From contig JBDHXF010000014.1 of NCBI GenBank assembly GCA_039810585.1, forward strand, positions 1 to 64,000: DNA of 64,000 nucleotides, read 5' to 3'. This stretch comes from JBBATK01 sp039810585 (GTDB taxonomy: Bacteria; Bacteroidota; Ignavibacteria; Kapaibacteriales; NICIL-2). The notes under the pieces were generated by a model. The model did not search any database, was not told where the DNA came from, and worked only from the letters and a program-made list of their open reading frames with translations. The position numbers and the translations under genes were made by a program. Shown here one piece after another: positions 17,347 through 26,884 of the stretch (the stretch's first letter is position 1; the number at the start of each line of letters is the position of its first letter).

Positions 17347-18045
17347 ATGACAGATTCCGCGCCCACGTATAGTCTGCAAGCCACTCACATCACCAAGTAC
17401 TTCCACGAGCCGGTGTCGTTCAAGGTATTGGACGATTTAAGCTTTCGCGTCAAGCGGGGTGAATTTGTTTCCATCGTGGGAAAGTCTGGTTGTGGCAAAT
17501 CGACTCTGTTGTACGTGCTCAGTACGATGGACACAGATTATGAGGGTCAACTGGAGATTAATGGCAAAGTTCTGACAGGACTTGAGCAAAACGTTCTCTC
17601 ACAATTTCGCAATGAACACATTGGCTTTATCTTTCAGTTCCATTTCCTGTTACCGGAGTTCAGCGTTCTTCAAAACGTCATGATTCCCGCGCTAAAGCTC
17701 GGAAAGGACTCCAAAGAGCGTATCGAAGAGCGCGCGTACGAAAAACTGACCTTGATGGGAATTGCTGATCAGGCTACTAAAGCGGCGAAGAATCTTAGTG
17801 GTGGTCAGCAACAGCGTGCAGCCATTGCTCGGGCACTCATCAATAATCCCACGCTCATCATCGGCGACGAACCGACCGGAAACCTGGATTCGGAAAACAC
17901 GCACATCGTGTTCGACATCCTGGATGAACTCACGCATAGCCAGGGTCAGAGCATCATTATTGTCACCCACGACCGTGAGTTCGCCGCGCGTACCGATCGC
18001 GTGATCGAAATGCAGGACGGTCAGATTCTCGGCGGTCCCACATAG
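17347..18045 (+). CDS. ABC transporter ATP-binding protein (LolD/MacB-like)
   Basis: This 232-residue ATPase has Walker A GKSGCGKST (45-53), Q-loop near IFQFHFLLPEF, signature LSGGQQQR (150-157), Walker B LIIGDEP (170-176) and the H-loop VTHD. The order of motifs, the LLPEFSVLQN segment and the neighbouring FtsX-type permease place it in the MacB/LolD subfamily. It is the last gene of the plus-strand operon and ends 18 bp before the convergent T9SS cargo gene. Energises the adaptor-permease complex encoded upstream (inferred from operon structure). Confidence 0.95.
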   Translation: MTDSAPTYSLQATHITKYFHEPVSFKVLDDLSFRVKRGEFVSIVGKSGCGKSTLLYVLSTMDTDYEGQLEINGKVLTGLEQNVLSQFRNEHIGFIFQFHFLLPEFSVLQNVMIPALKLGKDSKERIEERAYEKLTLMGIADQATKAAKNLSGGQQQRAAIARALINNPTLIIGDEPTGNLDSENTHIVFDILDELTHSQGQSIIIVTHDREFAARTDRVIEMQDGQILGGPT

Positions 18046-18063
18046 GGAGACAGAACTTTTTCC

Positions 18064-19407
18064 TTACTTGTGTCTGACTATAAAACCCTGATCAACGCAA
18101 TGACCATCAGTAAACAACACATGCACTCGATGGAATCCGTTTGCCAAGCTGGTGCATAAGATGGAAGTTTGCTCAGTCGGCTGCAGCTCTTGCCTCAGCT
18201 CGCGTTGACCCAGTTGATTGCACACCTCAACGATCCGCATCGACTCTCCTGCGTTCGTCAACAATGAGCTCTTCACAGTGAGCACATCATCAGCGGGTTG
18301 CGGATAGAGTGTTGCAGCCGGTATGTCTTTGGTGTCGCTCACCGTGTTCACCGTTCCGGCATCAATCTGCTGTTTAAAAATGTTGTTGTAACTGGGTGAA
18401 CACCACAAGTATCCATCATCGGTATAGGCAAAACAAGATATCGTCGGTGTCCAGGCCGGCAGCAAACCGAGAGTATCAACGGACCACGTTGCACCCAGGT
18501 CGGTAGACTTCCAGCAATTCGGACTCTTTCCAAACGCATCCATTCCGAATGCCAGTTCGATACGTTGACCCTTAAAAAATGCAGCAATGGGAGCGTAGAG
18601 ATCGCCGTTGACAATACGGCGACTGGTAACGGCAGAGATGTCCACGTCTGTCCACGTGTCACCGTGATCGTCCGAGTACGACATCACCTCCGGTTGATTC
18701 CACACGCGATGGCAGAACACATAGAGGCGGCCGCCATCGTTAACAATCAATCCGGGGCCCGGATAATTGGTGTTTTGCGGGACGATAAAGTTCTTTCCGC
18801 CATCAACAGTGTAATACAGTTTGTTGGAGCAACAGAAAAGGGTGTCTCCGGACGTGCAGACGGTTTGAGGTTGATTTCCGCCGGTGGCCATATAGGTATT
18901 TCGCACAAAGGCTCCGCCGTCTTCCTGGATGTCGTAATAGTTTGGTCCGTCCCAACACACATACAGATACTTCCCAAACGCTGCAAGGTCGCGAACCACA
19001 GGCATGCCACCCCAGCCCAAAGCGTGGCCCGGAGCACCAAGCGTGTCGATCTGCCAACTCTGTCCCTCATTTGTGGATTTCAGCATGATTCCGTTTCCGG
19101 TTCCGAAATTCAACCCGGCGTAGAGCGTTGAGCCACTGCCTGTGATTTTTGAGACGTGTGGATTAGCGCCCTGTAACGAATCGGCGGTGTCAACCCACGT
19201 GGCACCATTGTCTGTGGAGTACTGAAATTGATGCTCCTCATTCCACAAGTACATGATGCCGTTATGCACATACAACGCACCGTTGCCGTTCAATTCTTGA
19301 GTCTGGGCGCGATTGGCCGGCAGCCATTGCGCACCGGTAGTAGTGCTGAGTACAGTGCACACGACGAATGTGACGAACACAAGCGATATCCATCGGGATG
19401 ACAGCAT
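18064..19407 (-). CDS. T9SS cargo protein with BNR/sialidase-like repeats
   Basis: This 447-residue secreted protein has a signal peptide (residues 1-26, ending TTGA-Q). The body contains repeated Asp-box/BNR-type strands (YSTDNGATWVDT, STNEGQSWQIDT, YSDDHGDTWTDV, STDLGATWSVDT), indicating a beta-propeller. The last 80 or so residues (from ATLYPQPADDVLTVK to HCVDQGFIVRHK) fit a type A T9SS C-terminal sorting domain, so it should be exported by the type IX system and fixed at the surface or released. GGAGAG lies just upstream of the ATG. Ligand or enzyme activity cannot be read. Confidence 0.88.
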   Translation of the reverse strand: MLSSRWISLVFVTFVVCTVLSTTTGAQWLPANRAQTQELNGNGALYVHNGIMYLWNEEHQFQYSTDNGATWVDTADSLQGANPHVSKITGSGSTLYAGLNFGTGNGIMLKSTNEGQSWQIDTLGAPGHALGWGGMPVVRDLAAFGKYLYVCWDGPNYYDIQEDGGAFVRNTYMATGGNQPQTVCTSGDTLFCCSNKLYYTVDGGKNFIVPQNTNYPGPGLIVNDGGRLYVFCHRVWNQPEVMSYSDDHGDTWTDVDISAVTSRRIVNGDLYAPIAAFFKGQRIELAFGMDAFGKSPNCWKSTDLGATWSVDTLGLLPAWTPTISCFAYTDDGYLWCSPSYNNIFKQQIDAGTVNTVSDTKDIPAATLYPQPADDVLTVKSSLLTNAGESMRIVEVCNQLGQRELRQELQPTEQTSILCTSLANGFHRVHVLFTDGHCVDQGFIVRHK

Positions 19408-19601
19408 GGGTGCTCTCCGTAAAATGTGGAACGTTGAATGTGCGAACCCTGCTTCGTTCAGGGTGCTTGATAGGTGTACGCAACTTCGTGAAGAAAAGCA
19501 TGAAGAGTCGCTTCAAAAACGCTCTATTCTTACAGCGGGCTTGCCCGCTGTGAATAATGAATCTCCTGAGAACAGCGTGACAGGTGTTTGTCCATGCAGA
19601 C
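19408..19601. other. intergenic region with palindromic element
   Basis: This 194-bp gap lies between the T9SS cargo gene and the 3' end of the tolC-like gene. It contains one palindromic element (19532-19566) and no other recognisable signal. Confidence 0.6.
19532..19566 (-). repeat. short palindromic element, copy D
   Basis: ACAGCGGGC-TT-GCCCGCTGT is a perfect 9-bp stem around TT and is followed by GAATAATGAATCTCC. The arm matches the GAATAA-type arm of the other copies, but the stem sequence is entirely different. Confidence 0.7.
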
Positions 19602-20996
19602 TTAGTGCGCCGAGAGCGTAGAGGCGAGGAGCATGAGTTGCAGCTCGGCAGCTTTAGCACTGAAGCGGGTATTCAGCAGCGCAGTTTCTTCCAGCAAGAC
19701 GCTGAGCTGGATTTGGCGGAGCTCAACGGTGGTGATGTTTTGGCGACGAAAACGCTCCATGGCGATCGATGCATTTTCCTTGGCGAACGCGACGCTTTCG
19801 GATTGCACATGTTCAATATCTCTTGCACTACGCAGGTCTGCCAGCGTGCTTTGATAGCTGCTGAGCAGCTTCGATTTCAAGGCGTCGATTTGAAGTTCAT
19901 ACTTGTGAATCAAAATATCCTGCACGTCAAGCTGCGTCTGCGTACTCATGCCATTGAACAGAGGGATGCTCACACCAATACCCACAACGGGTCCTGAGTT
20001 TTGATTTAAAAGAGGAGCCGCGCTGGAGAGAACGGCACTATTGGAGCTACGGCTCACGTTGAAACCGGCGCTCAGGTTGACGGATGGCAAGCCCTGAGCC
20101 GCAAGTTCACGTCGCACCTCTAGAGCCACATTGAGGTCACGCTGAGCACTCAGCACGCTATAATTGGCGACGAGAATTTGCGCATTCAACGAATCGGCAT
20201 TTGGCACGGTGGATAGCGCAATCGAGTCGCTCACAGTGAACTGCTGCGTCCTACTCAGTCCCATCAGTTGAGCTAAGCTGATTTCCGCTTGTTCAATGTT
20301 TTTTTGCTGAGCAAGAAGGGAGGCATGTTGATCGTTGTAGTCAATCTCTGCCTGCAGTTGATCGTTCTTTGCAGAACTTCCCACGCTGAAGCGAAGTCGG
20401 GCAAGCTTACGACGTTCCTCGAGCACCACCAGCAGCTCGTTCGTTGCGGCCAGTTGTTGGTGTAGGCGGACGAGGTTGTAGTAGGCAAGCGAGACATCGT
20501 AAATGGTTTGACTTACGCGATTGCGAAACTGCAGGTCGGCATTGGCGGATTGTTCATTCAAGCGCGACTTCGTCGCAAACATCTTCATACCGTCGAATAC
20601 TTTCCAGTTGAAGAGCACTGAGGCCTGCGTCACATTCTGTGTGATGCCACTCTTGCTTAACTCAGAACCATTACCGTATTGCTGATTAAGCACAATGTTA
20701 GCGGTGGTTGCCGATCCGGTAGCTGCGACCGTCGGGTACACAGCGGTTGCTCCCCACGAATCAGCGGCGTGTGCAGCTTCCACATCGTTGTGCGCCAGAA
20801 TAATATCCCAATTATTCTTGAGAGCGGTAGCCACAGCTTCTTCGATACTGAGACTTTGTTGTGCTCTGAGCGTCGTTACGGAGGCGAAAAGAACAAGAAA
20901 TGCAAGCAGTGCTGCAACGCAGATTCGCTGATGCAGATAGCTCAAGTGTAATCGTCGAGAACAAAGGATGACTATGGGGTGCCGGGCAACGATCAT
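19602..20996 (-). CDS. TolC family outer-membrane efflux protein
   Basis: TolC-like trimers form the outer-membrane and periplasmic exit duct of efflux pumps. The 464-residue protein has an N-terminal signal region (LLAFLVLFASVTTLRAQ), the family start SLSIEEAVATALKNNWDIILA, and two repeats of long helices with paired strands (SQTIYDVSLAYYNLVRLHQQLAATNELL in the first; KYELQIDALKSKLLSSYQ in the second). It begins 3 bp after the RND pump stop codon, so it is the last gene of a complete adaptor-pump-duct operon. The first 20 residues may be an over-extension. Confidence 0.93.
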   Translation of the reverse strand: MIVARHPIVILCSRRLHLSYLHQRICVAALLAFLVLFASVTTLRAQQSLSIEEAVATALKNNWDIILAHNDVEAAHAADSWGATAVYPTVAATGSATTANIVLNQQYGNGSELSKSGITQNVTQASVLFNWKVFDGMKMFATKSRLNEQSANADLQFRNRVSQTIYDVSLAYYNLVRLHQQLAATNELLVVLEERRKLARLRFSVGSSAKNDQLQAEIDYNDQHASLLAQQKNIEQAEISLAQLMGLSRTQQFTVSDSIALSTVPNADSLNAQILVANYSVLSAQRDLNVALEVRRELAAQGLPSVNLSAGFNVSRSSNSAVLSSAAPLLNQNSGPVVGIGVSIPLFNGMSTQTQLDVQDILIHKYELQIDALKSKLLSSYQSTLADLRSARDIEHVQSESVAFAKENASIAMERFRRQNITTVELRQIQLSVLLEETALLNTRFSAKAAELQLMLLASTLSAH

Positions 20997-20999
20997 GGA

Positions 21000-23900
21000 C
21001 TATTCGTTCTCCTGAGTATGCTTGAGTTGCTTACGCGTAATAAACGTGTACATCGCCGGAATCACAAAGAGGGTAAGTACAAGGGCAAAGGTCAAACCGC
21101 CGACGATCACGATACCGAGCGGTATACGACTCTGAGATCCTGCGCCCAATGCAAGTGCGATCGGTAGCGCACCCAAAATCATGGCCATGGAGGTCATGAG
21201 AATGGGTCGCAGACGAGCCTTGGACGCCAGGAGCACTGCCTCACGAATCGCCAAACCTTGTTCCCGCTGCTTGTTGGCAAACTCCACGATGAGAATTCCA
21301 TTCTTGGTCACCAAACCGATGAGCATGATGATGCCAATTTCTGAAAAGATATTGAGCGTTTGATTGAACACTTTCAGTGATACCAGAGCTCCGGCTAGCG
21401 CAAGTGGTACGGTGAGCATGATAATGAGCGGATCGCGGAAGCTCTCAAATTGCGCCGCTAAAATCAGATAGATCAGCACGAGTGCCAGGATGAATGCAAA
21501 ACTTGTATTAGAGCCGCTTTCGGCAAAGTCGCGCGAGGCGCCGGCAAGACTTGTGGTGAAGCTCTCATCCAGTACCCGTTTGGCGATCGCCTGCATTTCC
21601 TTCACTCCGTCTCCAACGGTTTTTCCCGGTGCTAATCCTGCACTCACCGTGGCAGATTTAAAACGATTGAAGTGATAAATCTGCGGAGGATTTGAATTCT
21701 CTTCAATGTTCAAGACGTTAGCAAGCTGTACCAGCTGTCCGCTATTGTTCTTTACATACATCGCCGCAATATCCACGGGTCTGTCGCGATTTTCTCGATC
21801 AACCTGGCCAATCACTTGGTACTGCTTTCCGTTCATGAGGAAATATCCAAATCGTCGACCGGAATAAGCCGATTGCAATGCCTCTGCAACGGTGGACATC
21901 GACACTCCCAATTGCGCGGCTTTCAGGCGATCAATCGTCACACGAACTTCCGGTTTGTTGAACTTGAGATCCACGTCACTACCCTGAAAGACCGGGCTCT
22001 TCGAAACCTCATCGAGAAATTTAGGAATGTACTCGCGCAGCTTTTCAAAGTTGAGGTTTTGTAGCACAAACTGCACCGGCAGTTTCGAGGCAGAAGCAAA
22101 TCCAACGGTAATGGTCTGCTCCTGCACCGGAATCGATCGCACCTCGGGAAAGTTCTTGAGAACCTTTGCCATGTGCTGAGCTATCTCACCCTGCGTCATT
22201 GTGCGTTCATCCGGATCCTTCAAAATGGAATTGCAAAATCCGGTGTTGGATCCACCATTGGAAAACTGCGATGACACGACTTGAAAGGTCATTTTCAGGT
22301 TGGGATCTAACTCCTTGTGCATGGCAGTGGCGATGCGCATGTTGATGCTCTCCATCGCGTCGTAATCCGTTCCCTCAGGGGCCGTCATCGGTGCACGGAC
22401 AATTCCGCGCTCTTCCAGCGGCGCAAGCTCGCTCTGCAGGGAAGAACCTACGCCCACGATCGTGATCAGACAAACAGCGATGATAGCCAGTGCGGTCCAG
22501 CGTTGGCGAACAAAACGATCGAGCGTGTTGCTATAACTCCGATCCATCCACTGAAAGAAGGGTTCGGTAAAGCGATAGAAACGACTTTCCTTATGCTCTG
22601 CACTCCCAAGCTTCACATTCAACACCGGAGTGATGGTGAGCGAGACGAATGCCGATATAAGCACGGCGCCGGCCACCACAATGCCGAATTCACGAAAGAG
22701 CGAGCCAACAAATCCTTGAAGGAAGATGACGGGAAGGAATACAATGGCGAGGGTAAGCGAGGTGGAGATGACCGCAAAGAAAATCTCACGCGTTCCTTCG
22801 TGCGCTGCCTTCATCCTCGACATACCCATCTCCAACTTTTTGAAGATGTTTTCTGTCACCACAATTCCGTCGTCCACCACCAATCCTGTAGCCAGTACAA
22901 TGCCGAGTAGAGTGAGAACGTTGACGGAGAAGTTCATCACATACATGATGAAGAAGGTTCCGATGAGTGAAATGGGGATGTCGATAAGGGGACGAAAGGC
23001 CATGAGCCAGTCGCGGAAGAAGAAGTACACGATCAATACCACAAGGCTGATCGAGATGATAAGCGTCTCCGTTACTTCCGATATCGCGCGTCGCACAAAG
23101 CGCGACTTATCAATCGCGATGTCGAACGAAATATCCGGAGGAAGATCTTTCTTGATCTGGTCTAGGCGCTTGTAAAACTCCTTTGAAATCTCGACGTGAT
23201 TGGCACCGGGTTGGGGAACAACGCCCATTGCGACGATGTCTACGTTGTTGACTTTGGCCGACGTCTCTTCCACTTCCGGTCCGAGCACCGCTTCGCCCAC
23301 ATCAGACAAACGCACGGTGGAACCCGCGGTTTGTCGAATGATCATGGTGTTGAAGTCTTCCTCCGTACGCAGTCGACCATAATTAATGATCTCGAGTTCG
23401 GTATTGTCGCCGCGCAGCTTGCCGCCCGGCAAATCCACATTCTCTCGATTAAGGGCGGCTTGAACATCCTGCATCGTGAGACCAAAAGCCGCGAGTTTTT
23501 CAGGCTTCACCCAAAGGCGCATGGCGTAACGTTTCAAACCAAAAACCAGAATCTGACTCACTCCGGGGATGGTTTGCAGTCGCTCTTGCAGCACGTTCTC
23601 TACATAGTCGCTCAACTGAAGGATATTCCGTGTGCTACTCTGCACCGGCATAATGATGATGGGATCCGAGTTGGCATCGGATTTTGTCACCGTTGGCGGA
23701 GCATCGATGTCCTGCGGGAGATTGCGAACTGATTGCGACACTTTGTCTCTCACATCGTTGGCCGCTTGTTCCAAGTCCGTACGCAAATCGAATTCCACCG
23801 TTATCACACTCAATCCCAGTGAGGAGTTTGAACTGATGGTTCGAATACCTTCAATACCATTGATGGCTTTTTCCAGCGGTTCGGTGATCTGCGATTCGGT

Positions 23901-24074
23901 CACCTCAGCGCTGGCTCCTGTGTATTGTGTGCGAACAGTGATGACCGGTGGGTCGATGGCAGGGTATTCCCGCACACCCAGAAAAGAGTAGCCGATGGCT
24001 CCGAACAGAACGATAATGATGCTCATTACCATGGTGAGCACCGGTCGACTCAGGCTAAGATCTGATATGGTCAT
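21000..24074 (-). CDS. RND family efflux pump permease (AcrB/MexB-like)
   Basis: This 1024-residue proton-driven exporter of the HAE1 type has twelve predicted membrane helices and two large periplasmic loops. The start (LSLSRPVLTMVMSIIIVLFGAIGY) is typical. The proton-relay residues are present: the Asp pair in TM4 (GLVVDDGIVVTENI) and Lys in TM10 (GLVTKNGILIVEFA). The C-terminus (GLTFALVLTLFVIPAMYTFI) is complete. It sits between the adaptor (60 bp upstream) and the tolC gene (3 bp downstream). Substrates probably include hydrophobic or amphipathic compounds, but specificity cannot be deduced. Confidence 0.97.
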   Translation of the reverse strand: MTISDLSLSRPVLTMVMSIIIVLFGAIGYSFLGVREYPAIDPPVITVRTQYTGASAEVTESQITEPLEKAINGIEGIRTISSNSSLGLSVITVEFDLRTDLEQAANDVRDKVSQSVRNLPQDIDAPPTVTKSDANSDPIIIMPVQSSTRNILQLSDYVENVLQERLQTIPGVSQILVFGLKRYAMRLWVKPEKLAAFGLTMQDVQAALNRENVDLPGGKLRGDNTELEIINYGRLRTEEDFNTMIIRQTAGSTVRLSDVGEAVLGPEVEETSAKVNNVDIVAMGVVPQPGANHVEISKEFYKRLDQIKKDLPPDISFDIAIDKSRFVRRAISEVTETLIISISLVVLIVYFFFRDWLMAFRPLIDIPISLIGTFFIMYVMNFSVNVLTLLGIVLATGLVVDDGIVVTENIFKKLEMGMSRMKAAHEGTREIFFAVISTSLTLAIVFLPVIFLQGFVGSLFREFGIVVAGAVLISAFVSLTITPVLNVKLGSAEHKESRFYRFTEPFFQWMDRSYSNTLDRFVRQRWTALAIIAVCLITIVGVGSSLQSELAPLEERGIVRAPMTAPEGTDYDAMESINMRIATAMHKELDPNLKMTFQVVSSQFSNGGSNTGFCNSILKDPDERTMTQGEIAQHMAKVLKNFPEVRSIPVQEQTITVGFASASKLPVQFVLQNLNFEKLREYIPKFLDEVSKSPVFQGSDVDLKFNKPEVRVTIDRLKAAQLGVSMSTVAEALQSAYSGRRFGYFLMNGKQYQVIGQVDRENRDRPVDIAAMYVKNNSGQLVQLANVLNIEENSNPPQIYHFNRFKSATVSAGLAPGKTVGDGVKEMQAIAKRVLDESFTTSLAGASRDFAESGSNTSFAFILALVLIYLILAAQFESFRDPLIIMLTVPLALAGALVSLKVFNQTLNIFSEIGIIMLIGLVTKNGILIVEFANKQREQGLAIREAVLLASKARLRPILMTSMAMILGALPIALALGAGSQSRIPLGIVIVGGLTFALVLTLFVIPAMYTFITRKQLKHTQENE

Positions 24075-24134
24075 GCGTTCGCCTTTGTAGCGTTTCTGGT
24101 GGTGAAGCTTCGTCCGACGTAGTGCGCACGAGGC

Positions 24135-25172
24135 TCAATGCACGAATTCTCCGATGTCAACTTTCATTCCGGGTTTGACGGACAGCAGACCGGTTGTCAG
24201 TACGGTGTCATGTTCCTTCAAGCCGTCCGTGATTTCCACGAAGCTGTTGGATCGCATCCCGGTTTGTACGCTGACAAAGGCTGCAACTCCATCTTTGATT
24301 TGAATCACCCGCTTATTCCGAGACTGCGGTATGATAGCCTGAGTCGGCACCATCAGTGCTGCCGGTCGTTCGGCTAGGTTGACCTTTACATTGGCAAAAG
24401 TGCCGGGGAGCAAGTGTTCGTCTTTGCTGGTGACAAGGGCTCGGACTTTCAGAGTACGACTTTGTTCATTGATGTTGGATTCAGCCGCAATCACTTGCGC
24501 CACAAATTCTGCAGTGTAGCCGCTGACGCTAAAGTGAACCTTGGTTCCGGTCTTCATCAGGTTTTCATAACGCTCCGGCACTTCAAAATCGAGTTTCAAT
24601 TGTCCGACCTGGTGAATACTTGCCACCACCGAAGCCGGTGTCACATAGGCACCCGGCGAAATCGAGCGGAGTCCGATGCGTCCATCGAATGGTGCGCGAA
24701 TCTCAGTCTTCGATATCGTGCTCTTTAAGATTTCAATATCTGCCGCCACGTTCGACGTTTGCAGGACAGCCGCATCGTAATCTTGCTGCGAGGCACCGTT
24801 TACTGCCAGGAGTTCTTTAAGGCGTTGCTCATTCTTTTGTGCAATCTGTAGCTGCACCTGCAACTTCTTGAGCTGGGCTTGCAGGTCTGCGTCATAAAGC
24901 TTCACTAACAAATCACCTTTGCGAACCTGCGAGCCTTCCTTGAAGCTTATACCTGTTACCCGTCCACTTAACTCTGGATGTAAGTCAGTCTGTTCATTGG
25001 CAAGCAAAGAGCCGGAGACATTGAAATCGTCATCCAGAGTTTTTGCAACGACTACGTAGCCTTGAACTTTTGCGACGGGTGGGGGCTGAGAAGCTTTTTG
25101 CGATGAGGGATCTTTCGACGTGCAAGCGCTGAACAGCACGAGAGCCACAGCGGCGAGACTTTTGGTGTTCAT
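24135..25172 (-). CDS. RND efflux periplasmic adaptor lipoprotein
   Basis: This 345-residue membrane-fusion protein has a lipoprotein signal (VLFSAC). It shows the order typical of AcrA-like adaptors: lipoyl half (LHPELSGRVTGISFKEGSQVRKGDLL), coiled-coil hairpin (about residues 95-150; LQAQLKKLQVQLQIAQKNEQRLKELL), second lipoyl half (IRAPFDGRIGLRSISPGAYV), beta-barrel and membrane-proximal domain (LAERPAALMVPTQAII). First gene of the operon with the RND pump and tolC. A TAATTTTG sequence at 25198-25205 (minus strand) may be its -7 box. Confidence 0.95.
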   Translation of the reverse strand: MNTKSLAAVALVLFSACTSKDPSSQKASQPPPVAKVQGYVVVAKTLDDDFNVSGSLLANEQTDLHPELSGRVTGISFKEGSQVRKGDLLVKLYDADLQAQLKKLQVQLQIAQKNEQRLKELLAVNGASQQDYDAAVLQTSNVAADIEILKSTISKTEIRAPFDGRIGLRSISPGAYVTPASVVASIHQVGQLKLDFEVPERYENLMKTGTKVHFSVSGYTAEFVAQVIAAESNINEQSRTLKVRALVTSKDEHLLPGTFANVKVNLAERPAALMVPTQAIIPQSRNKRVIQIKDGVAAFVSVQTGMRSNSFVEITDGLKEHDTVLTTGLLSVKPGMKVDIGEFVH

Positions 25173-25197
25173 GCAGACGATCTGAATTGGTGAAGAA

Positions 25198-25205
25198 CAA
25201 AATTA
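25198..25205 (-). promoter_or_regulatory. possible -7 box for RND operon
   Basis: The minus strand reads TAATTTTG, fitting TAnnTTTG, 26 bp upstream of the adaptor ATG. No TTTG is present at the expected -33 spacing. Confidence 0.35.
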
Positions 25206-25220
25206 CGATGTTGCAACAGC

Positions 25221-26195
25221 TTATTTCTTGAACAGAAGTTCATTAACAGATATTTGACAAGAGGAATATAAGAACTCAAAACCTTGATCAGTCAAGGCTT
25301 TGGGCCGAACGCGTTGTCCCATACACACGATCTGATGCTGCTCTCCCAACAATAGTCGCAGCACAATCGTGGGCACCTTCATGAAGGCAGGTCGGTGCAA
25401 CGCTTTTGCGATACACTTTGCAAAATCCCTCATGCGCACCGGCTCCGGCGCTGCACAATTCACCGCTCCGCACAGTGCCGGGTTGTCTATGCACTCGATG
25501 AGGGCGCGTAGCAGATCGTCACGATGGATCCACGGCATCCATTGCTGCCCGCTCCCGAGCGGACCACCAATGAAAAGGCGAAAGGGGAGGAGCATTTTGG
25601 CCAGCGCTCCGCTCTGTGCGTCCAGCACTACACCGATACGCGGGTTGACCACGCGAGTGTAGGCTGAGGCCTTTTGAGATTCCGTCTCCCATTGCAAACA
25701 CACCTGCGCTAAAAAATCCTTGCCTGCAGCCGCACTCTCGTCAATCCACTCATCGCCGTGTGCACCGTAGTAGCCTACCGCCGAAACACTCACAAAACAT
25801 GGCGGTGCCGAAGGCACGCGTGAATAAAAATCCACCAGACGACGAGTTGAGTCGAGTCGACTGCTCAGGATTTCTTTCTTACGGGCCGCTGTCCAGCGTC
25901 CCTCTCCCACATTGGCTCCACTGAGATTCACCACTGCCGTTGCACCGTCGATCGCCTGCATCACGGCTGCTTCATCCGACCACGAAAGGTGATGGTGTAC
26001 CGCAGGAAGGGAATTCGCAGAATGTTTAGCATTGCGCGAAATCACTGTGACTTCATCTCCACGTTCCTGCAATCGGGCAGCTAAAAGTGAACCCAGAAAA
26101 CCGCTGGCGCCTGCCAAGACGATACGACGACCTGAGGCCTGATGCTGTTCTGTGCCTGATGATAGAGGGAGAACTGTGTGTTCGGAATGATGCAT
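25221..26195 (-). CDS. TIGR01777 family NAD(P)-binding epimerase-like protein
   Basis: This 324-residue protein belongs to the extended short-chain dehydrogenase superfamily (YfcH/SulA-type, TIGR01777). It has the nucleotide-binding motif GASGFLGS near the N-terminus, NLSGANVGEGRWTAARKKEIL, SVSAVGYYGAHGDEWIDE and PWIHRDDLLRALI, all typical of the family, whose biochemical role is not established. The ATG at 26195 is used because the longer frame adds 46 unrelated residues. The coding region contains a copy of the short palindromic element (25805-25833) that encodes FYSRVPSAP, a place where a small insertion is tolerated. Confidence 0.9.
   Translation of the reverse strand: MHHSEHTVLPLSSGTEQHQASGRRIVLAGASGFLGSLLAARLQERGDEVTVISRNAKHSANSLPAVHHHLSWSDEAAVMQAIDGATAVVNLSGANVGEGRWTAARKKEILSSRLDSTRRLVDFYSRVPSAPPCFVSVSAVGYYGAHGDEWIDESAAAGKDFLAQVCLQWETESQKASAYTRVVNPRIGVVLDAQSGALAKMLLPFRLFIGGPLGSGQQWMPWIHRDDLLRALIECIDNPALCGAVNCAAPEPVRMRDFAKCIAKALHRPAFMKVPTIVLRLLLGEQHQIVCMGQRVRPKALTDQGFEFLYSSCQISVNELLFKK
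25805..25833 (-). repeat. short palindromic element inside a gene, copy E
   Basis: GTGCC-GAA-GGCAC (perfect 5-bp stem) is followed by GCGTGAATAAAAATCC. It lies within the TIGR01777 gene and is translated on the minus strand as FYSRVPSAP. Confidence 0.65.
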
Positions 26196-26322
26196 GGCAG
26201 ATAGTTCAACGTGTCGAATTGCGTAGCAACAAAGATCGGCATTGAAAGAATGAGAACAGCTAGTGTGGGGGATGAGTGTGTCCGGGAAATGGCCTTGATT
26301 CTCCACTAAAAACGCAAAAAAA

Positions 26323-26353
26323 AACGTCTTCACACACAGGGTATGAAGACGTT
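26323..26353 (-). terminator. rho-independent terminator after rplI
   Basis: AACGTCTTCA (26323-26332) and TGAAGACGTT (26344-26353) form a perfect 10-bp stem with an 11-nt loop. On the minus strand the hairpin is followed by a T-run (A at 26316-26324 on the plus strand), the usual form of an intrinsic terminator for the rpsF-rplI transcript. Confidence 0.9.
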
Positions 26354-26375
26354 CATTTTTCTGAGCGAGAATCTC

Positions 26376-26822
26376 TTAGTCTTGGGATATAACCCAAATT
26401 TTCAGGTTGCCGCTAACTTCCGGGTGAAGTTTGACCTTGACGTCGAACACACCGAGTGACTTAATAGGTTCTTCGATGGTGATCGTGCGACGGTCGATGG
26501 TGAAGCCGCGGACTTCCAATTCCTGCGCGATCATTTGCGGGGTGACGGAGCCGAAGAGTTTACCTTCTTCGCCAACGGCCATTGGAATGGAAATTTGCAG
26601 TTCTGCCAGACGTGAAGCGGTTAGTTCCGCTTGTTCCTTGGCGCGCATCATCTTTTTGTCGTACTGGCGACGTTCAATCTCCAAACGCTTTTCGGCGCCC
26701 GGGGTAGCGAAGTATGCCATTTGACGGGGGATGAGGTAGTTGCGAGCGTAACCATCTTTCACGGTCACCAGATCGCCGATGGAACCCAGCTTGTCAACGT
26801 TTTGTCGTAAAATGATTTTCAT
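26376..26822 (-). CDS. rplI: 50S ribosomal protein L9
   Basis: L9 binds 23S rRNA and extends from the large subunit. The 148-residue protein has the N-terminal domain MKIILRQNVDKLGSIGDLVTVKDGYARNYLIPR with the conserved GYARNYL, a long central helix (about 45-75) and the C-terminal domain ending EVSGNLKIWVISQD. Length and motifs are canonical. It follows rpsF by 62 bp with no rpsR between them. A strong terminator follows. Confidence 0.97.
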   Translation of the reverse strand: MKIILRQNVDKLGSIGDLVTVKDGYARNYLIPRQMAYFATPGAEKRLEIERRQYDKKMMRAKEQAELTASRLAELQISIPMAVGEEGKLFGSVTPQMIAQELEVRGFTIDRRTITIEEPIKSLGVFDVKVKLHPEVSGNLKIWVISQD

Positions 26823-26884
26823 AGTGATGTTGTGCTTAATCCTTCAAATTCAATGGAGTCGTAGATGCGGCGAATTGCCAACGC

